Shown here in pieces: positions 36,501 to 45,310 of a stretch of DNA of 64,000 bases (its first letter is position 1; every line of letters starts with the position of its first letter). The notes beneath the pieces were generated by a model. That model ran no database searches. It saw nothing but the letters and a program-made list of their open reading frames with translations, and was not told the DNA's origin. The stretch comes from Flavobacteriales bacterium. GTDB taxonomy: Bacteria; Bacteroidota; Bacteroidia; Flavobacteriales_C; GCA-002722245. Position numbers and translations under genes: made by a program. The stretch lies in assembly GCA_023251095.1 (NCBI GenBank), contig JAHEZL010000018.1, forward strand, positions 1 through 64,000, written 5' to 3'.

Positions 36501-37083
36501 AAGAGATGTTACTTTCGGTAGCACTGCCGGTCCGATAAGCATTCAGGCTTACAACGATTGCGGTCAGGCTGCAACAACTGCTAATTTAACCATCAACACA
36601 GTGGCTACTTCTGCTTTCAGTGCAGGAGGTTCCTTCCTGGATGCTACTTTTATGGCTACTCATAAAGAAGCAGGAGATAGTTACGCGTGGACTTTCGGAG
36701 ATCTTGCCGCAGGAACAAGCACTTTAGCTTCTCCTACTTATACCTATGCCGACGGTGGTACATATAATGTATGTTTAACTGTTACCAATGCATGTGGTGC
36801 TGCAGCTCAGGTTTGTAAAGCACAAGGATACTTTGGAGTTGGACTGACTGAACTGGAGAATAAAGGTTTAGTGATTTATCCAAATGTTTCTTCTTCTGAA
36901 ATCAATGTTAGTTTATCAGGTGTGTCTACAATTCAAATTGTAAACATGATCGGCACTGTTGTTTCAACACGTACGATGACAGACAAAACTACTTTTGATG
37001 TATCGGCTTTACCGGCAGGAGTTTATTTCTTTAACGTTCAACAAGGATCACAAAATACAGTGAAGAAATTCGTTGTTCAGTAG
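33520..37083 (+). CDS. Secreted GH8 endoglucanase-like enzyme with T9SS sorting domain
   Basis: The 1187-residue protein has a signal peptide (1-25) and a GH8 catalytic domain (about 27-400) with TVSEGIGYGM, where E96 is the expected acid, and ATDAELDVAMAL, containing D150 and D154. Ig-like and PKD-like modules follow (about 405-560), then a jelly-roll region resembling a carbohydrate-binding module (about 570-755), more PKD-type repeats (about 780-1100), and a C-terminal Por sorting domain starting near LVIYPNVSSSEINV. GH8 enzymes cut beta-1,4-glucans, chitosan or xylan. The enzyme should be exported by type IX secretion and kept on the surface. Confidence 0.92.
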   Translation: MKRKITKLKAWFASGLMLVGFVAEAQLTGSYVFPQNTTYSYGRKPSSPVSQDAMDSYNYWKTNFVTSSGACGYRRVIWDYYAGGRGKTDKSSTVSEGIGYGMLLAAYAGDQSLFSDLWNYYKVNRNGNGVMNWQIENCSIANGGAGGATDAELDVAMALVVASYQWQSNAYLNDAKSMIAVIRTKEFENDILKPGDQFGGSNLVNPSYFAPAYYKVFKTIEPAYATFWDAAVTKGYAIINAADKNGNGLVPDWCTSTGAYSGAATAYQDQGKSFIYDAVRTPFRSAIDVLWFGSAAGQQYCTNLIDWAYDNNGGSTYSLGSSYSGTGSKLDASHSNTFVGCFAVAAMAAESTQGGTHSNANYLSFLNSGYTDSKNTSPGYGQYFNATFKVLSQFVMTGNFYLPPPDQCTAPALGVAKSLCKSNPVVLNSGIAGATKYVWKKNDVVIAGASSSTYSATTEGTYEVLVTQGTCVRRSSVEVASATLAADFSFNVQGSNVILTNTSTGASNYTWTYKKGAASAVQFGTSRDTSVTLVSAGSYDITLVITNANFGCAGTSTVTKKVVVGAGAGWVADDFNDHQNGDAWVANTTNYTALPMTYCSAADAAKPNPVKACPNNPCSLLEVVCKAGAGSTYSPFGLTLNKAGVNADLDISSVPYVSIKLRSTAAVQIGVGANGTFSVVKGTNPSGTTNRQYFSIAANRDTIIYCDFSTLASKQDYQLSVVDFTKIHGIEFYPYEKNSAFTGTIDVDWVIVGGKSLPAPQFNLKKDGNGYLVYEDPDGDLTYTTVPDWKKKVRSCTAKATLTANACSASQIKWFSGASQIGTGTTISVDPGIYTVQLINNGGVTTDTVEVTASGTVADFVVDRANYDVHFNNNSTGYHTFSWAYGDVANDIAGSTKWDIGYHNYKKKGVGTYPVVLTVTDTLCNVVKTKTINVVIACDSLVSKPVFVTVDTVGCAGDKVTIKIKAVPNATGVYGWFGPVGTTFVKTVGDTLLSRDVTFGSTAGPISIQAYNDCGQAATTANLTINTVATSAFSAGGSFLDATFMATHKEAGDSYAWTFGDLAAGTSTLASPTYTYADGGTYNVCLTVTNACGAAAQVCKAQGYFGVGLTELENKGLVIYPNVSSSEINVSLSGVSTIQIVNMIGTVVSTRTMTDKTTFDVSALPAGVYFFNVQQGSQNTVKKFVVQ

Positions 37084-37103
37084 TAATCTTTGAATTCAAT
37101 AAT

Positions 37104-37137
37104 AAAAAAAGGGGGCTGAAAGGCCCCCTTTTTTTTT
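37104..37137 (+). terminator. Intrinsic terminator after the GH8 gene
   Basis: GGGGGC / GCCCCC stem (37111-37128) flanked by seven A and nine T; it could work in both directions. Confidence 0.85.
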
Positions 37138-37167
37138 ATTTACCATGACTTTACCGAGATATGGTCT

Positions 37168-37248
37168 TTGTAGAGACGGAAGATTTTCCGTCTCAAATAA
37201 AATTCAAACAAACAATTATTGAAGACGCAAAATTTTGCGTCTCTACAA
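37168..37248. repeat. 81-bp inverted-repeat element
   Basis: TTGTAGAGACG at 37168-37178 and CGTCTCTACAA at 37238-37248 are perfect 11-bp inverted ends. Internal palindromes are GACGGAAGATTTTCCGTC and GACGCAAAATTTTGCGTC. It looks like a small non-coding mobile or REP-type repeat between two genes. Confidence 0.65.
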
Positions 37249-37261
37249 GAAAAAATAAGAT

Positions 37262-38128
37262 TTACAACACAGGCTGCCCTGCTTCCACCCAGGCGCTATA
37301 CCACAATCCGGAAACCAACTTTATCGATTCCAGCATTTGAGCTTCCACCATTCCTTTGATGGATTTATCATAAGCTTCCACATATTCTTTACTAAAAACC
37401 TTTTGCTTTTTTCCTGTGTGAATTTGATGTACCTGATCCTTACTGAATTTTTCTCTCAGCTTTTTGTCCTTCTCCAAAACAGTAATGCTTAAGCCGTAGC
37501 TTTTCTTTAATAAGTTCCACGTATACTTTAGCGGATCAGCAATATAGCCTGCAACAACCATATTCAATTCATAGCTGTCGGAATACCTTTCCGGGATCAG
37601 CGATTCCCATAATTTATGTATGCCGACTTGATGGGTAAATTGCCCGTCGTAGTTTTCATTAGTGTGTAAAGGCACACAGGCATCGGCTGCGTAATGACCC
37701 AAGTCGGCCGATAATTTCAATATTTTTTCTTTGTCTTTATCCTTAAAAGCTTTCACCAGTTGATAATACTTTTCCTGAATGGCCCAGGGCAAGGTGCCGT
37801 ATCTATGCAAGGTGTCTTCCGAATATTTTGCAACGGCATCTTTCCAATGCATAGGAATACTATCGAAAGGATGTTTGGTATCGTAATGATTGGCATCCAG
37901 ATAATGAAGGCTTCCCTCCTTTTCATCACTGTGTTTTCTTAAATCGGGATCAACGGAATGCTCGGTAACAAAGAGAATATTCAGTTTATAAAACTCTATC
38001 AATCCGGGAGGCAAAGCATACACCGCTTTTTGGTTGATGAGCTTGTGCGCAAAGAAACCCCAGGAATAAGAAGAAAAAGGCAAAAGTAAAAAGGCAAAGA
38101 CCAGATAAATACAATAGCGTTTTGCCAT
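37262..38128 (-). CDS. S1/P1-nuclease-like zinc enzyme, exported
   Basis: The 288-residue protein has a signal peptide ending SSYS, so the mature chain begins with Trp (WGFFAHKLIN), the N-terminal zinc ligand of the S1/P1 nuclease and phospholipase C fold. Further ligand motifs are HSVDPDLRKHSD, HYLDANHYD, ADLGHYAADACVPLHT and HKLWES. These support three-zinc nuclease or phosphodiesterase activity outside the inner membrane. Some members are phospholipases C, so the substrate is open. It is the last gene of a GT4-gcvT-nuclease run, six bases after gcvT. Confidence 0.75.
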   Translation of the reverse strand: MAKRYCIYLVFAFLLLPFSSYSWGFFAHKLINQKAVYALPPGLIEFYKLNILFVTEHSVDPDLRKHSDEKEGSLHYLDANHYDTKHPFDSIPMHWKDAVAKYSEDTLHRYGTLPWAIQEKYYQLVKAFKDKDKEKILKLSADLGHYAADACVPLHTNENYDGQFTHQVGIHKLWESLIPERYSDSYELNMVVAGYIADPLKYTWNLLKKSYGLSITVLEKDKKLREKFSKDQVHQIHTGKKQKVFSKEYVEAYDKSIKGMVEAQMLESIKLVSGLWYSAWVEAGQPVL

Positions 38129-38134
38129 ACAAAA

Positions 38135-39226
38135 TTACTTAACAGCCGAACTTAAAAACGGAAGGGCTACTACTTTTGCTTTTAAATTTTTGTCGCGTAC
38201 TTTAATGTAAATCTCACTATTTAAACTAGAGAGCTCAGTACTTACATAGCCCATTCCTATTGATTTTTTCAAGGTTGGCGACATGGTTCCTGAAGTAACG
38301 ATCCCAATATTTTTCCCTTCAGCATTTACTATTTCGTAGTCGTGGCGCGGAATACCTTTGTCGATTAATTCAAAACCCACCAGTTTTTTGCTTACTCCTT
38401 TTTCTTTTTGATTTTTCAAAGCAGAGCTATTCACAAAAGATTTACTGAATTTGGTAATCCAGCTCAATCCTGCTTCAATTGGAGAAGTGGTATCGTTAAT
38501 GTCGTTGCCGTATAAGCAATAGCCCATTTCTAATCTTAAAGTATCTCTGGCTGCGAGGCCAATTGGTTTAATATTGTATTCGGCTCCCGCTTTCATAATA
38601 GCATCCCAAACTTTTTCCGCATCATTATTGAAAACATAAATTTCAAAACCTCCTGCGCCCGTGTATCCCGTAGCAGATATGATTACATCCTCCACTCCTG
38701 CAAATTGATCGATGGCAAAAGTATAATAAGCCATTCCTTCTAAATTTACTTTGGTAAGGGTTTGCAAAGCATCTTTGGCTTTAGGACCCTGAATGGCAAA
38801 GAGGCAATAATCATCGGAAATATTGCGCATGTTAGCACCGAAAGTATTGTGTTTATTGATCCAATCCCAGTCTTTTTCAATGTTTGAAGCATTCACAACC
38901 AGCATATATTCCACATCAGAAACACGGTAAACCAGCAAATCATCAACGATTCCACCTTTATCGTTAGGCAGACAGGAATATTGGATTTTACCGTCGCTTA
39001 GTTTCGACGCGTCATTGGAAGTCACTGCCTGAATCAAATCCAAAGCACCTTCGCCTGTAACCAAAAACTCACCCATGTGAGAAACATCAAAAATACCGAG
39101 TCCGTTTCTAACCGTATCGTGCTCTGCATTCACACCTTCGTATTGCACAGGCATATTGAATCCGGCGAAAGGAACCATTTTAGCACCTAGGCTAACGTGT
39201 TTGTTGTTTAAAACGAGTTGCTTCAT
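38135..39226 (-). CDS. gcvT: Aminomethyltransferase (glycine cleavage T protein)
   Basis: The 363-residue protein matches GcvT along its full length, for example [40 protein letters not shown] and [18 protein letters not shown]. It moves the methylene group from the aminomethyl-lipoyl H protein to tetrahydrofolate during glycine breakdown. No gcvH or gcvP is nearby, as is common in this phylum. Its ATG overlaps the upstream glycosyltransferase stop (ATGA). Confidence 0.94.
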   Translation of the reverse strand: MKQLVLNNKHVSLGAKMVPFAGFNMPVQYEGVNAEHDTVRNGLGIFDVSHMGEFLVTGEGALDLIQAVTSNDASKLSDGKIQYSCLPNDKGGIVDDLLVYRVSDVEYMLVVNASNIEKDWDWINKHNTFGANMRNISDDYCLFAIQGPKAKDALQTLTKVNLEGMAYYTFAIDQFAGVEDVIISATGYTGAGGFEIYVFNNDAEKVWDAIMKAGAEYNIKPIGLAARDTLRLEMGYCLYGNDINDTTSPIEAGLSWITKFSKSFVNSSALKNQKEKGVSKKLVGFELIDKGIPRHDYEIVNAEGKNIGIVTSGTMSPTLKKSIGMGYVSTELSSLNSEIYIKVRDKNLKAKVVALPFLSSAVK

Positions 39227-40305
39227 TGTGATAATTGCTTAAAGTATTTAATATATACGTCTTTTTGTGATTCAACAGAATAGCGGTCAACAATGGTTTT
39301 TCTTGCTTCCTTCCCCAGTTTCCTTCTCAGCTCTTCTGATTCAATGAGTAAAGACAACTTCTCCACCCATTCATCATCGCTTGTGGCCAAAAATCCATTC
39401 ACGCCATCTTGAATAATTTCAGTATTTACCCCAACAGGAGATAAAATAGTAGGAATTTCAAGTGCCATATAAGAGAGTCCTTTTAATCCACATTTCCCTT
39501 TTGCCCATTCATCATCCGGCAGAGGCATGATTCCTATGTCAAAACTCGACAAAACTTCTACTTCCGTATCGCTGGTCCATAGAATTCCTTTTATATTCAA
39601 TTCTTCATTGATATAATTGGGTTCCCCCATCACTTTAAAAAATACCTTATCCCCGTACTTTTCTTTTATTCTTTTCAAAAAAGGAATTGCATATTCAAAA
39701 TGCTTAATAGTAGTGATGCTTCCACTCCATCCTATACAAATTCTTTCTCCGGCAACGTATGGTTTTTGTCGCTTGTGATTTTCGGTGTCAATGGTGGTTG
39801 GAATAATTACAACGTTGGGGTTTGTTTGCTTTGCATAATCTGCCAGGTATTGATTTCCCGCAAATATGATATCGCACAAAGCAATGATGTTTCCTGTTTT
39901 TGCCGGATTTTTAAGAAACTTGAATTTTTTGTTTCCTTCCGACACGTCCATGTGCCAGATAGCATCATCAAAATCGAAAACAACTTTAGCCTTTGATTTG
40001 CACAACTGTTTTTCAAAGTACACTGATCCAAGCATAAAGGCTTCCCGCTGAATAAAAACTATGTCGTAATGATCAGCATTTTTTATATCCCTTAATCTCG
40101 TTTGGATGCTACGGATGAGCACTCCTATTTTCCTGAAAAAATTCCCGGGTTTATAAAAAAACTTATCGTCTTCAGCTGATATAAGATAAGAAAGGTCGCA
40201 TTGCCATCCGTTGGCTCTGAAGTATGAAAAATATTGCTCGAACCTATACCTTTGACTAGGTGATCTGTCGTGACGGTGTGCCGCAATAAAAAGGATTTTT
40301 TTCAT
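39223..40305 (-). CDS. Glycosyltransferase family 4 (GT-B)
   Basis: From ATG 40305 the protein has 360 residues, starting [21 protein letters not shown] longer frame adds MGPLS only. The C-terminal half has [19 protein letters not shown] and [18 protein letters not shown], the nucleotide-sugar-binding end of GT4/GT1 enzymes. It lies divergent from a WbpM/CapD-like dehydratase gene, so both may serve one surface glycan. Donor and acceptor are unknown. Confidence 0.82.
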   Translation of the reverse strand: MKKILFIAAHRHDRSPSQRYRFEQYFSYFRANGWQCDLSYLISAEDDKFFYKPGNFFRKIGVLIRSIQTRLRDIKNADHYDIVFIQREAFMLGSVYFEKQLCKSKAKVVFDFDDAIWHMDVSEGNKKFKFLKNPAKTGNIIALCDIIFAGNQYLADYAKQTNPNVVIIPTTIDTENHKRQKPYVAGERICIGWSGSITTIKHFEYAIPFLKRIKEKYGDKVFFKVMGEPNYINEELNIKGILWTSDTEVEVLSSFDIGIMPLPDDEWAKGKCGLKGLSYMALEIPTILSPVGVNTEIIQDGVNGFLATSDDEWVEKLSLLIESEELRRKLGKEARKTIVDRYSVESQKDVYIKYFKQLSQ

Positions 40306-40382
40306 ACTCAATGGCCCCAAAAATATAAATTTTGACTAAAAGCACACCATAAAAAATGCAAGTGCATTTACCTCTATTTAAT

Positions 40383-40390
40383 TATCTTTG
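40383..40390 (+). promoter_or_regulatory. Promoter -7 box with almost no leader
   Basis: TATCTTTG matches TAnnTTTG exactly and lies only seven bases before the ATG at 40398. The transcript is probably leaderless or nearly so, and the longer frame from 40356 would translate the promoter. Confidence 0.65.
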
Positions 40391-40397
40391 GTTTCCG

Positions 40398-42266
40398 ATG
40401 ATACAAAATGAATTGAAAAATGCGCCCAGATGGATTATTCTGGGGACCGATCTACTGATTTGCCTGGGTTCAATCACCATTGCATTTTTATTGCGTTTTG
40501 ATTTTCAGCTCGATCACCCTGATATGTTTTATTTGAAACAGGCCCTTCCTGTTTTATTCTGTGTTCGCCTCATTTCATTTCTTTCTTTTAAATCTTACGC
40601 CGGTTTAATAAGATATACCGGATCTAAAGACATCCAAAGAATTTTCCTTGTATTGCTGATCGGAAGTGCTTTCCTTTTCATTCTCAACATGATTGCCTGG
40701 TTTGCAGGAATCAAATACAATATACCGAGAACCATTATTATCATCGACTTTCTGGTATCTCTGATGCTCATGGTGTTATTTCGTTTGAGCATCAAAATAT
40801 CCTATGAACACATAAAAAATTCAGCAAAGGATAAGTCGAGCGTTATTATATATGGCGCCGGAGAGTTTGGCACCATTACCAAAAGAGCACTCGACAGGGA
40901 CGCAGGAACAAAATACACCGTTGTTGCTTTTGTAGATGATTTAAAAACCCGAACCGGTAAAACCATTGAAGGAGTTAAAATCATCGGAGAAAAGGATTTA
41001 GAAAAATTCATTGGCAACAAAGAAATTCATCATATTATCATCGCCGATCAAACACTTATTCCTTCCAAAAAAAAGGACATCGTTGATTTCGCCTTGGCTA
41101 AAAATATACGGGTATTGGATGTTCCTCCTTCCCATAGCTGGATCAATGGCGAACTCAGTTTCAAGCAAATTAAGAAAGTAAAGATTGAGGACTTGCTGGA
41201 GCGTGAAGTGATTAAACTCGACAAGCAAAAAATAAAGGAAGTAAACACAGGGAAAATCATTTTGGTTTCAGGCGCTGCCGGTTCTATAGGAAGTGAAATA
41301 GTTCGTCAAATTGCGCAATACGAACCAAAATGCATTATTCTTTTGGATCAGGCTGAATCGCCTTTATATCACATGGAAACTGAATTGCATGATAAATTCA
41401 AAAATCTGAATTTTGATGTGGTCATCGGCGATATCTCTAATGAAACAAGGATGACCATGCTTTTCGAAACTTTTCATCCGCAAATAGTTTACCACGCCGC
41501 AGCTTACAAACATGTCCCGATGATGGAAAATAATCCGGCTGAGGCAATAAGAGTGAATGTTAAAGGAACAAGGACTTTAGCCGATCTTTCGGTGAAATAC
41601 GGAGTGGAGAAATTTGTAATGGTTTCTACCGATAAGGCTGTAAATCCTACTAATGTGATGGGTGCCTCTAAAAGAATTGCTGAGATTTATTGCCAGTCGC
41701 TCAATAAAAATACAACCACTAATTTTGTTACTACCCGCTTTGGAAATGTACTGGGATCAAATGGTTCAGTGATTCCTGTGTTCAGAAAACAAATTGAAGA
41801 AGGCGGACCGATTACCGTTACCCATCCCGAAATCACACGATATTTCATGACCATCCCCGAAGCTTGTCAGCTGGTGCTGGAAGCCGGTGCGTACGGCAAC
41901 GGCGGAGAAATCTTCATTTTTGATATGGGAGAATCGGTTAAAATTGTTGATCTGGCTAAAAAGATGATTAAGCTTTCCCGATTGGAGCTTGGTAAAGACA
42001 TTCAGATTCAGTTTACAGGCTTGCGTCCGGGTGAAAAACTATACGAGGAACTCCTCAACAACGAAGAAAACACTGTAAAAACACACCATCCTAAAATCAT
42101 GATTGCCAATGTGAAGGAATACAATTTCACAGAAATTCAAAATCACATCAACGAATTGATCAATCTATACAAGGACAGCAACAACACTGCTTTGGTGGCT
42201 AAAATGAAACAGATAGTTCCTGAGTTTTTGAGTAAGAATTCAGAGTTTGAGAAGTTGGATTTTTAG
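40398..42266 (+). CDS. Membrane-bound nucleotide-sugar 4,6-dehydratase, WbpM/CapD-like
   Basis: From ATG 40398 the protein has 622 residues. It has four N-terminal membrane helices (about 15-125), a first Rossmann domain (VIIYGAGEFGTI) and a second with VSGAAGSIGSEIVRQI. The dehydratase core contains KHVPMMENNP, MVSTDKAVNPTNVMGASKR and RFGNVLGSNGSVIP. These large enzymes convert UDP-GlcNAc to a 4-keto-6-deoxy sugar for capsule or O-antigen. The promoter box at 40383 supports the shorter start. Length and layout are normal for WbpM-type proteins. Confidence 0.9.
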   Translation: MIQNELKNAPRWIILGTDLLICLGSITIAFLLRFDFQLDHPDMFYLKQALPVLFCVRLISFLSFKSYAGLIRYTGSKDIQRIFLVLLIGSAFLFILNMIAWFAGIKYNIPRTIIIIDFLVSLMLMVLFRLSIKISYEHIKNSAKDKSSVIIYGAGEFGTITKRALDRDAGTKYTVVAFVDDLKTRTGKTIEGVKIIGEKDLEKFIGNKEIHHIIIADQTLIPSKKKDIVDFALAKNIRVLDVPPSHSWINGELSFKQIKKVKIEDLLEREVIKLDKQKIKEVNTGKIILVSGAAGSIGSEIVRQIAQYEPKCIILLDQAESPLYHMETELHDKFKNLNFDVVIGDISNETRMTMLFETFHPQIVYHAAAYKHVPMMENNPAEAIRVNVKGTRTLADLSVKYGVEKFVMVSTDKAVNPTNVMGASKRIAEIYCQSLNKNTTTNFVTTRFGNVLGSNGSVIPVFRKQIEEGGPITVTHPEITRYFMTIPEACQLVLEAGAYGNGGEIFIFDMGESVKIVDLAKKMIKLSRLELGKDIQIQFTGLRPGEKLYEELLNNEENTVKTHHPKIMIANVKEYNFTEIQNHINELINLYKDSNNTALVAKMKQIVPEFLSKNSEFEKLDF

Positions 42267-42269
42267 CAA

Positions 42270-43298
42270 CTACTTAATAAACTCAAAATACCCTTTTATC
42301 GATTCCGCGATTTTCTCATTTTCAATTAAAAAACCATCATGACCGAAAAGCGATTCTATCTCATGGTATTCGCAATTCGGAATGTTTTCCTTCATGTGAA
42401 CCTGCTCGGAAATCGGACACAATAAATCCGAATGAATTCCGATGATCAAAGTTTTTTGTTTGATAGAAGCCAATGCTTCATCTGTAGTTTTAAAGCGGTT
42501 TCTCGCAATATTATGAGTATCTAAAACCTTAGTCAGTTTATAATAAGAAATCGGATTAAAATATCTCTTCGCCAATTTATCGCCCTGATATTTCAAATAA
42601 GAACTCACTTTAAAATACTGCGTTACGTTTTCCGATTCTTCTTTCTGTCTTTCGTTGTAAGCCTCGTGGTTTCTGTAAAACAGCAAACCTACTTGTCGCG
42701 CTCTCTTCATCCCTTCAATTCCGGCCTCTTTAGTTTCTTGTCCCCAGGTTGGATCCAACTCAATAGTTGCACGATGTACCGAATGAATGGCAACTCCCCA
42801 TGGAGCTTCTTTCGGAGAAGAACATAAAATACTCATGTTCTCTATCACCTGAGGTTCCATCATCCCCCACTCCATTACCTGATAACCACCGCAAGATCCG
42901 CCAATGGCCATTTTTATTTTGTTGATGCCCAAATGTTTTCTCAGCAATACAAAACTATTCACGATGTCACGAATGGTAACATCAGGAAAGCTGTAATAGT
43001 AAGGCTTTCCGGTTTCAGGATTAACAGAAGTCGGTCCTGTAGTACCATAGCAAGAACCTAAAATATTGGCGCAAATAATAAAATACTTTTTAGGATCGAA
43101 GAGTTTTCCCTCTCCTACCAAACCATCCCACCATACTGCGGGGTCAGAATTTGCTGTTAAGGCGTGACACACCCATACAACATTCGACTGGTCCTTATTC
43201 ATTTCTCCGTAAGTATGATAGGCCACGGTCAACTCAGGTAATGAGCCTCCTAACTCTAATTCAAACTTTCCAAATTGTTGAAATTGCTTTTGCGACAC
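42270..43298 (-). CDS. metX: Homoserine O-acetyltransferase
   Basis: The 342-residue alpha/beta hydrolase has the nucleophile elbow AIGGSCGGYQVMEWG (S135), the aspartate segment GIHSDLLCP and the histidine segment FGHDGFLIE. Typical MetX sequences CHALTANSDPAVWWDG and NILGSCYGTTGPTSVNP are also present. It acetylates homoserine with acetyl-CoA in methionine synthesis. The elbow has Cys where many MetX proteins have Met. The start is GTG at 43298. The gene converges on the dehydratase gene, with three bases between stops. Confidence 0.9.
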   Translation of the reverse strand: MSQKQFQQFGKFELELGGSLPELTVAYHTYGEMNKDQSNVVWVCHALTANSDPAVWWDGLVGEGKLFDPKKYFIICANILGSCYGTTGPTSVNPETGKPYYYSFPDVTIRDIVNSFVLLRKHLGINKIKMAIGGSCGGYQVMEWGMMEPQVIENMSILCSSPKEAPWGVAIHSVHRATIELDPTWGQETKEAGIEGMKRARQVGLLFYRNHEAYNERQKEESENVTQYFKVSSYLKYQGDKLAKRYFNPISYYKLTKVLDTHNIARNRFKTTDEALASIKQKTLIIGIHSDLLCPISEQVHMKENIPNCEYHEIESLFGHDGFLIENEKIAESIKGYFEFIK

Positions 43299-43388
43299 GT
43301 TGTATTTTTTTAAAACAAGGTGTCAAAAGTAAGTAAAGAAGTGCAAAGTAAAAAGGCAAAAGCAAGGAAGCATAAAGCTTCTTTCTTA

Positions 43389-43396
43389 CCTTTGTG
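43389..43396 (+). promoter_or_regulatory. Promoter -7 box of rocD
   Basis: TACCTTTG is a perfect TAnnTTTG box, 13 bases before the ATG at 43410. No clear -33 element was found. Confidence 0.6.
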
Positions 43397-43409
43397 AAAA
43401 TTTAAGACC

Positions 43410-44639
43410 ATGGAAAAAACAATCAGCGTCACCACCCAACGCATTATTGATGAGGAAGAAAAGTACAGCGCACACAACTACCATCCTTTGCCTGTAGTAC
43501 TTTCCAAGGGGGAAGGTGTTTTTGTATGGGATGTGGAAGGGAAAAAATATTATGATTTCCTGTCGGCTTATTCTGCCGTAAATCAAGGTCACTCCCACCC
43601 TAAAATTGTTGCCGCTTTAGTGGATCAGGCGCAAACCCTGGCCTTAACTTCGCGTGCTTTCCACAACGACGTGTTTTATAAATTCTCAAAATACATTACT
43701 TCCTATTTCGGTTTCGATAAGGTTTTGCCAATGAATACAGGGGCTGAAGCCGTTGAAACAGCTTTGAAAATTTCCAGAAAATGGGGTTATGAGAAAAAAG
43801 GAATTCCTGCGAATAAGGCCAGAATAATTTTCTGTCAGAATAACTTCCACGGAAGAACCATCACTATTATCAGTGCTTCCAACGATCCTGATGCAACAAA
43901 AAATTTCGGACCATATACTCCGGGCATCTCTTCTATACCATACAATGATATAGCTGCTTTAGCGAAAGAACTGGAAGATACCAACGTTGCTGCCTTTGTA
44001 GTTGAACCTATTCAGGGTGAGGCGGGTGTGTATGTTCCTGAACTCGGCTTTTTGAAAAAAGCTTACGATTTATGTAAAAGCAAAAACGTACTTTTTGTTG
44101 CCGATGAAGTTCAAACCGGTATTGCCCGTACAGGAAAACTGATTGCCTGCGATCATGAAGGTGTAAAACCTGATATTTTAATTTTAGGAAAAGCGGTGAG
44201 TGGCGGAGTTTATCCGGTGTCCTGTGTACTGGCAAACAATGATATCATGGATGTGATTCACCCAGGTGAACATGGCTCTACCTTTGGTGGAAATCCAATC
44301 GCTTGTCGAGTAGCAATGGCTGCACTGGAAGTCGTGAGAGAAGAAAAATTAGCGGAACGCTCTGAATATTTAGGTGAAATTTTACGCAAAGAATTGCGTG
44401 CGATTAAATCCGATATGATTTCTATCGTTCGCGGAAAAGGTTTGCTGAACGCCATTGTTATCAAACCTAAAAACGGAAAAGAAGCCTGGGATGTTTGTTT
44501 GAAATTACGCGACAATGGTTTGCTGGCCAAACCAACTCATGGTGATATTATTCGCTTTGCTCCTCCTTTGGTGATTACGGAAGAACAATTGATGGAGTGT
44601 GTGGATATTATTAGAAAATCGATATTGGAAATGGAGTAA
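43410..44639 (+). CDS. rocD: Ornithine aminotransferase
   Basis: The 409-residue class III PLP aminotransferase has [57 protein letters not shown] and the PLP lysine in [12 protein letters not shown]. These match ornithine-oxo-acid aminotransferase, which converts ornithine and 2-oxoglutarate to glutamate semialdehyde and glutamate. It is a single gene with its own promoter. Confidence 0.93.
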   Translation: MEKTISVTTQRIIDEEEKYSAHNYHPLPVVLSKGEGVFVWDVEGKKYYDFLSAYSAVNQGHSHPKIVAALVDQAQTLALTSRAFHNDVFYKFSKYITSYFGFDKVLPMNTGAEAVETALKISRKWGYEKKGIPANKARIIFCQNNFHGRTITIISASNDPDATKNFGPYTPGISSIPYNDIAALAKELEDTNVAAFVVEPIQGEAGVYVPELGFLKKAYDLCKSKNVLFVADEVQTGIARTGKLIACDHEGVKPDILILGKAVSGGVYPVSCVLANNDIMDVIHPGEHGSTFGGNPIACRVAMAALEVVREEKLAERSEYLGEILRKELRAIKSDMISIVRGKGLLNAIVIKPKNGKEAWDVCLKLRDNGLLAKPTHGDIIRFAPPLVITEEQLMECVDIIRKSILEME

Positions 44640-44663
44640 ATCCCTCTTGCTATCACACAGAAT

Positions 44664-44795
44664 CCTCTCACACTCTCCCTTTTGTCAAAGGGAGAAGCCC
44701 GGCCTCATCCATTCTCAGTAAAGTATTTTTCAGGAAGTGGTCGCTAACTAACTTCCTCCTTTGGAAAAGGAGGAGTGCGTTGATGGTGTGAGGGG
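44664..44795. repeat. MITE-like element with inverted ends
   Basis: CCTCTCACAC at 44664 and GTGTGAGGGG at 44786 form imperfect inverted ends (9 of 10). Inside are hairpins CTCCCTTT/AAAGGGAG and CCTCCTTT/AAAGGAGG. It lies between converging rocD and the DUF1905/YdeI gene and has no ORF. Confidence 0.55.
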
Positions 44796-44804
44796 AAGGA
44801 GGAT

Positions 44805-45308
44805 TTACTTCCCTTTATTCGCCCTTATCATCTCCCCATAATCCCATTTTTGCAACATCGCATCAATAGTCATTGCTATGCGCTTTGCCTTTGTAGACTG
44901 AGTCTTTGCGCTTTCTATCCATTTTGAAAAGTAGTTGCGGTGCCCCGGAGTTAAACTATCAAACTGTTTTATGGCTTCGGGTTCTTCCTCCAAACAAGCC
45001 ATTAAATCGGCATCCATTTCAATAGGATCTTTGTCTTCCTGCAATTGAACCGCTAAATTATCTCCCTCTCCTTTTTTGAGGGCTTTCCGCATTACTGCAT
45101 TTATGGCAATAATGAAATCGCCTTCTCCCATTGGTACTAAAGCCACTGATTTGATTGGGTGATTGTCGAGTTTGCCTTTTACCCGATATGATTTTTTAGT
45201 TCCGGGTTTTATTTTTTCAGCTAAGTCTTTAGGAATTTCAATATAAAACCAACCGGTTTTTTCGCCCTGTTTTTGAAATCGTAATATTTCAACTGTGAAT
45301 TTTAGCAT
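44805..45308 (-). CDS. DUF1905 / YdeI (OmpD-associated) family protein
   Basis: The 167-residue protein has an N-terminal DUF1905 beta domain (FYIEIPKDLAEKIKPGTKKSYRVKG, VALVPMGEGDF) and a C-terminal helical YdeI/OmpD-associated domain (FDSLTPGHRNYFSKWIESAKT). The combination is widespread, and its YdeI part has been linked to bacteriocin protection, but the mechanism is not known. It is the last gene of a six-gene minus-strand run, two bases after the DUF4421 gene. Confidence 0.8.
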   Translation of the reverse strand: MLKFTVEILRFQKQGEKTGWFYIEIPKDLAEKIKPGTKKSYRVKGKLDNHPIKSVALVPMGEGDFIIAINAVMRKALKKGEGDNLAVQLQEDKDPIEMDADLMACLEEEPEAIKQFDSLTPGHRNYFSKWIESAKTQSTKAKRIAMTIDAMLQKWDYGEMIRANKGK

Positions 45309-45310
45309 CT

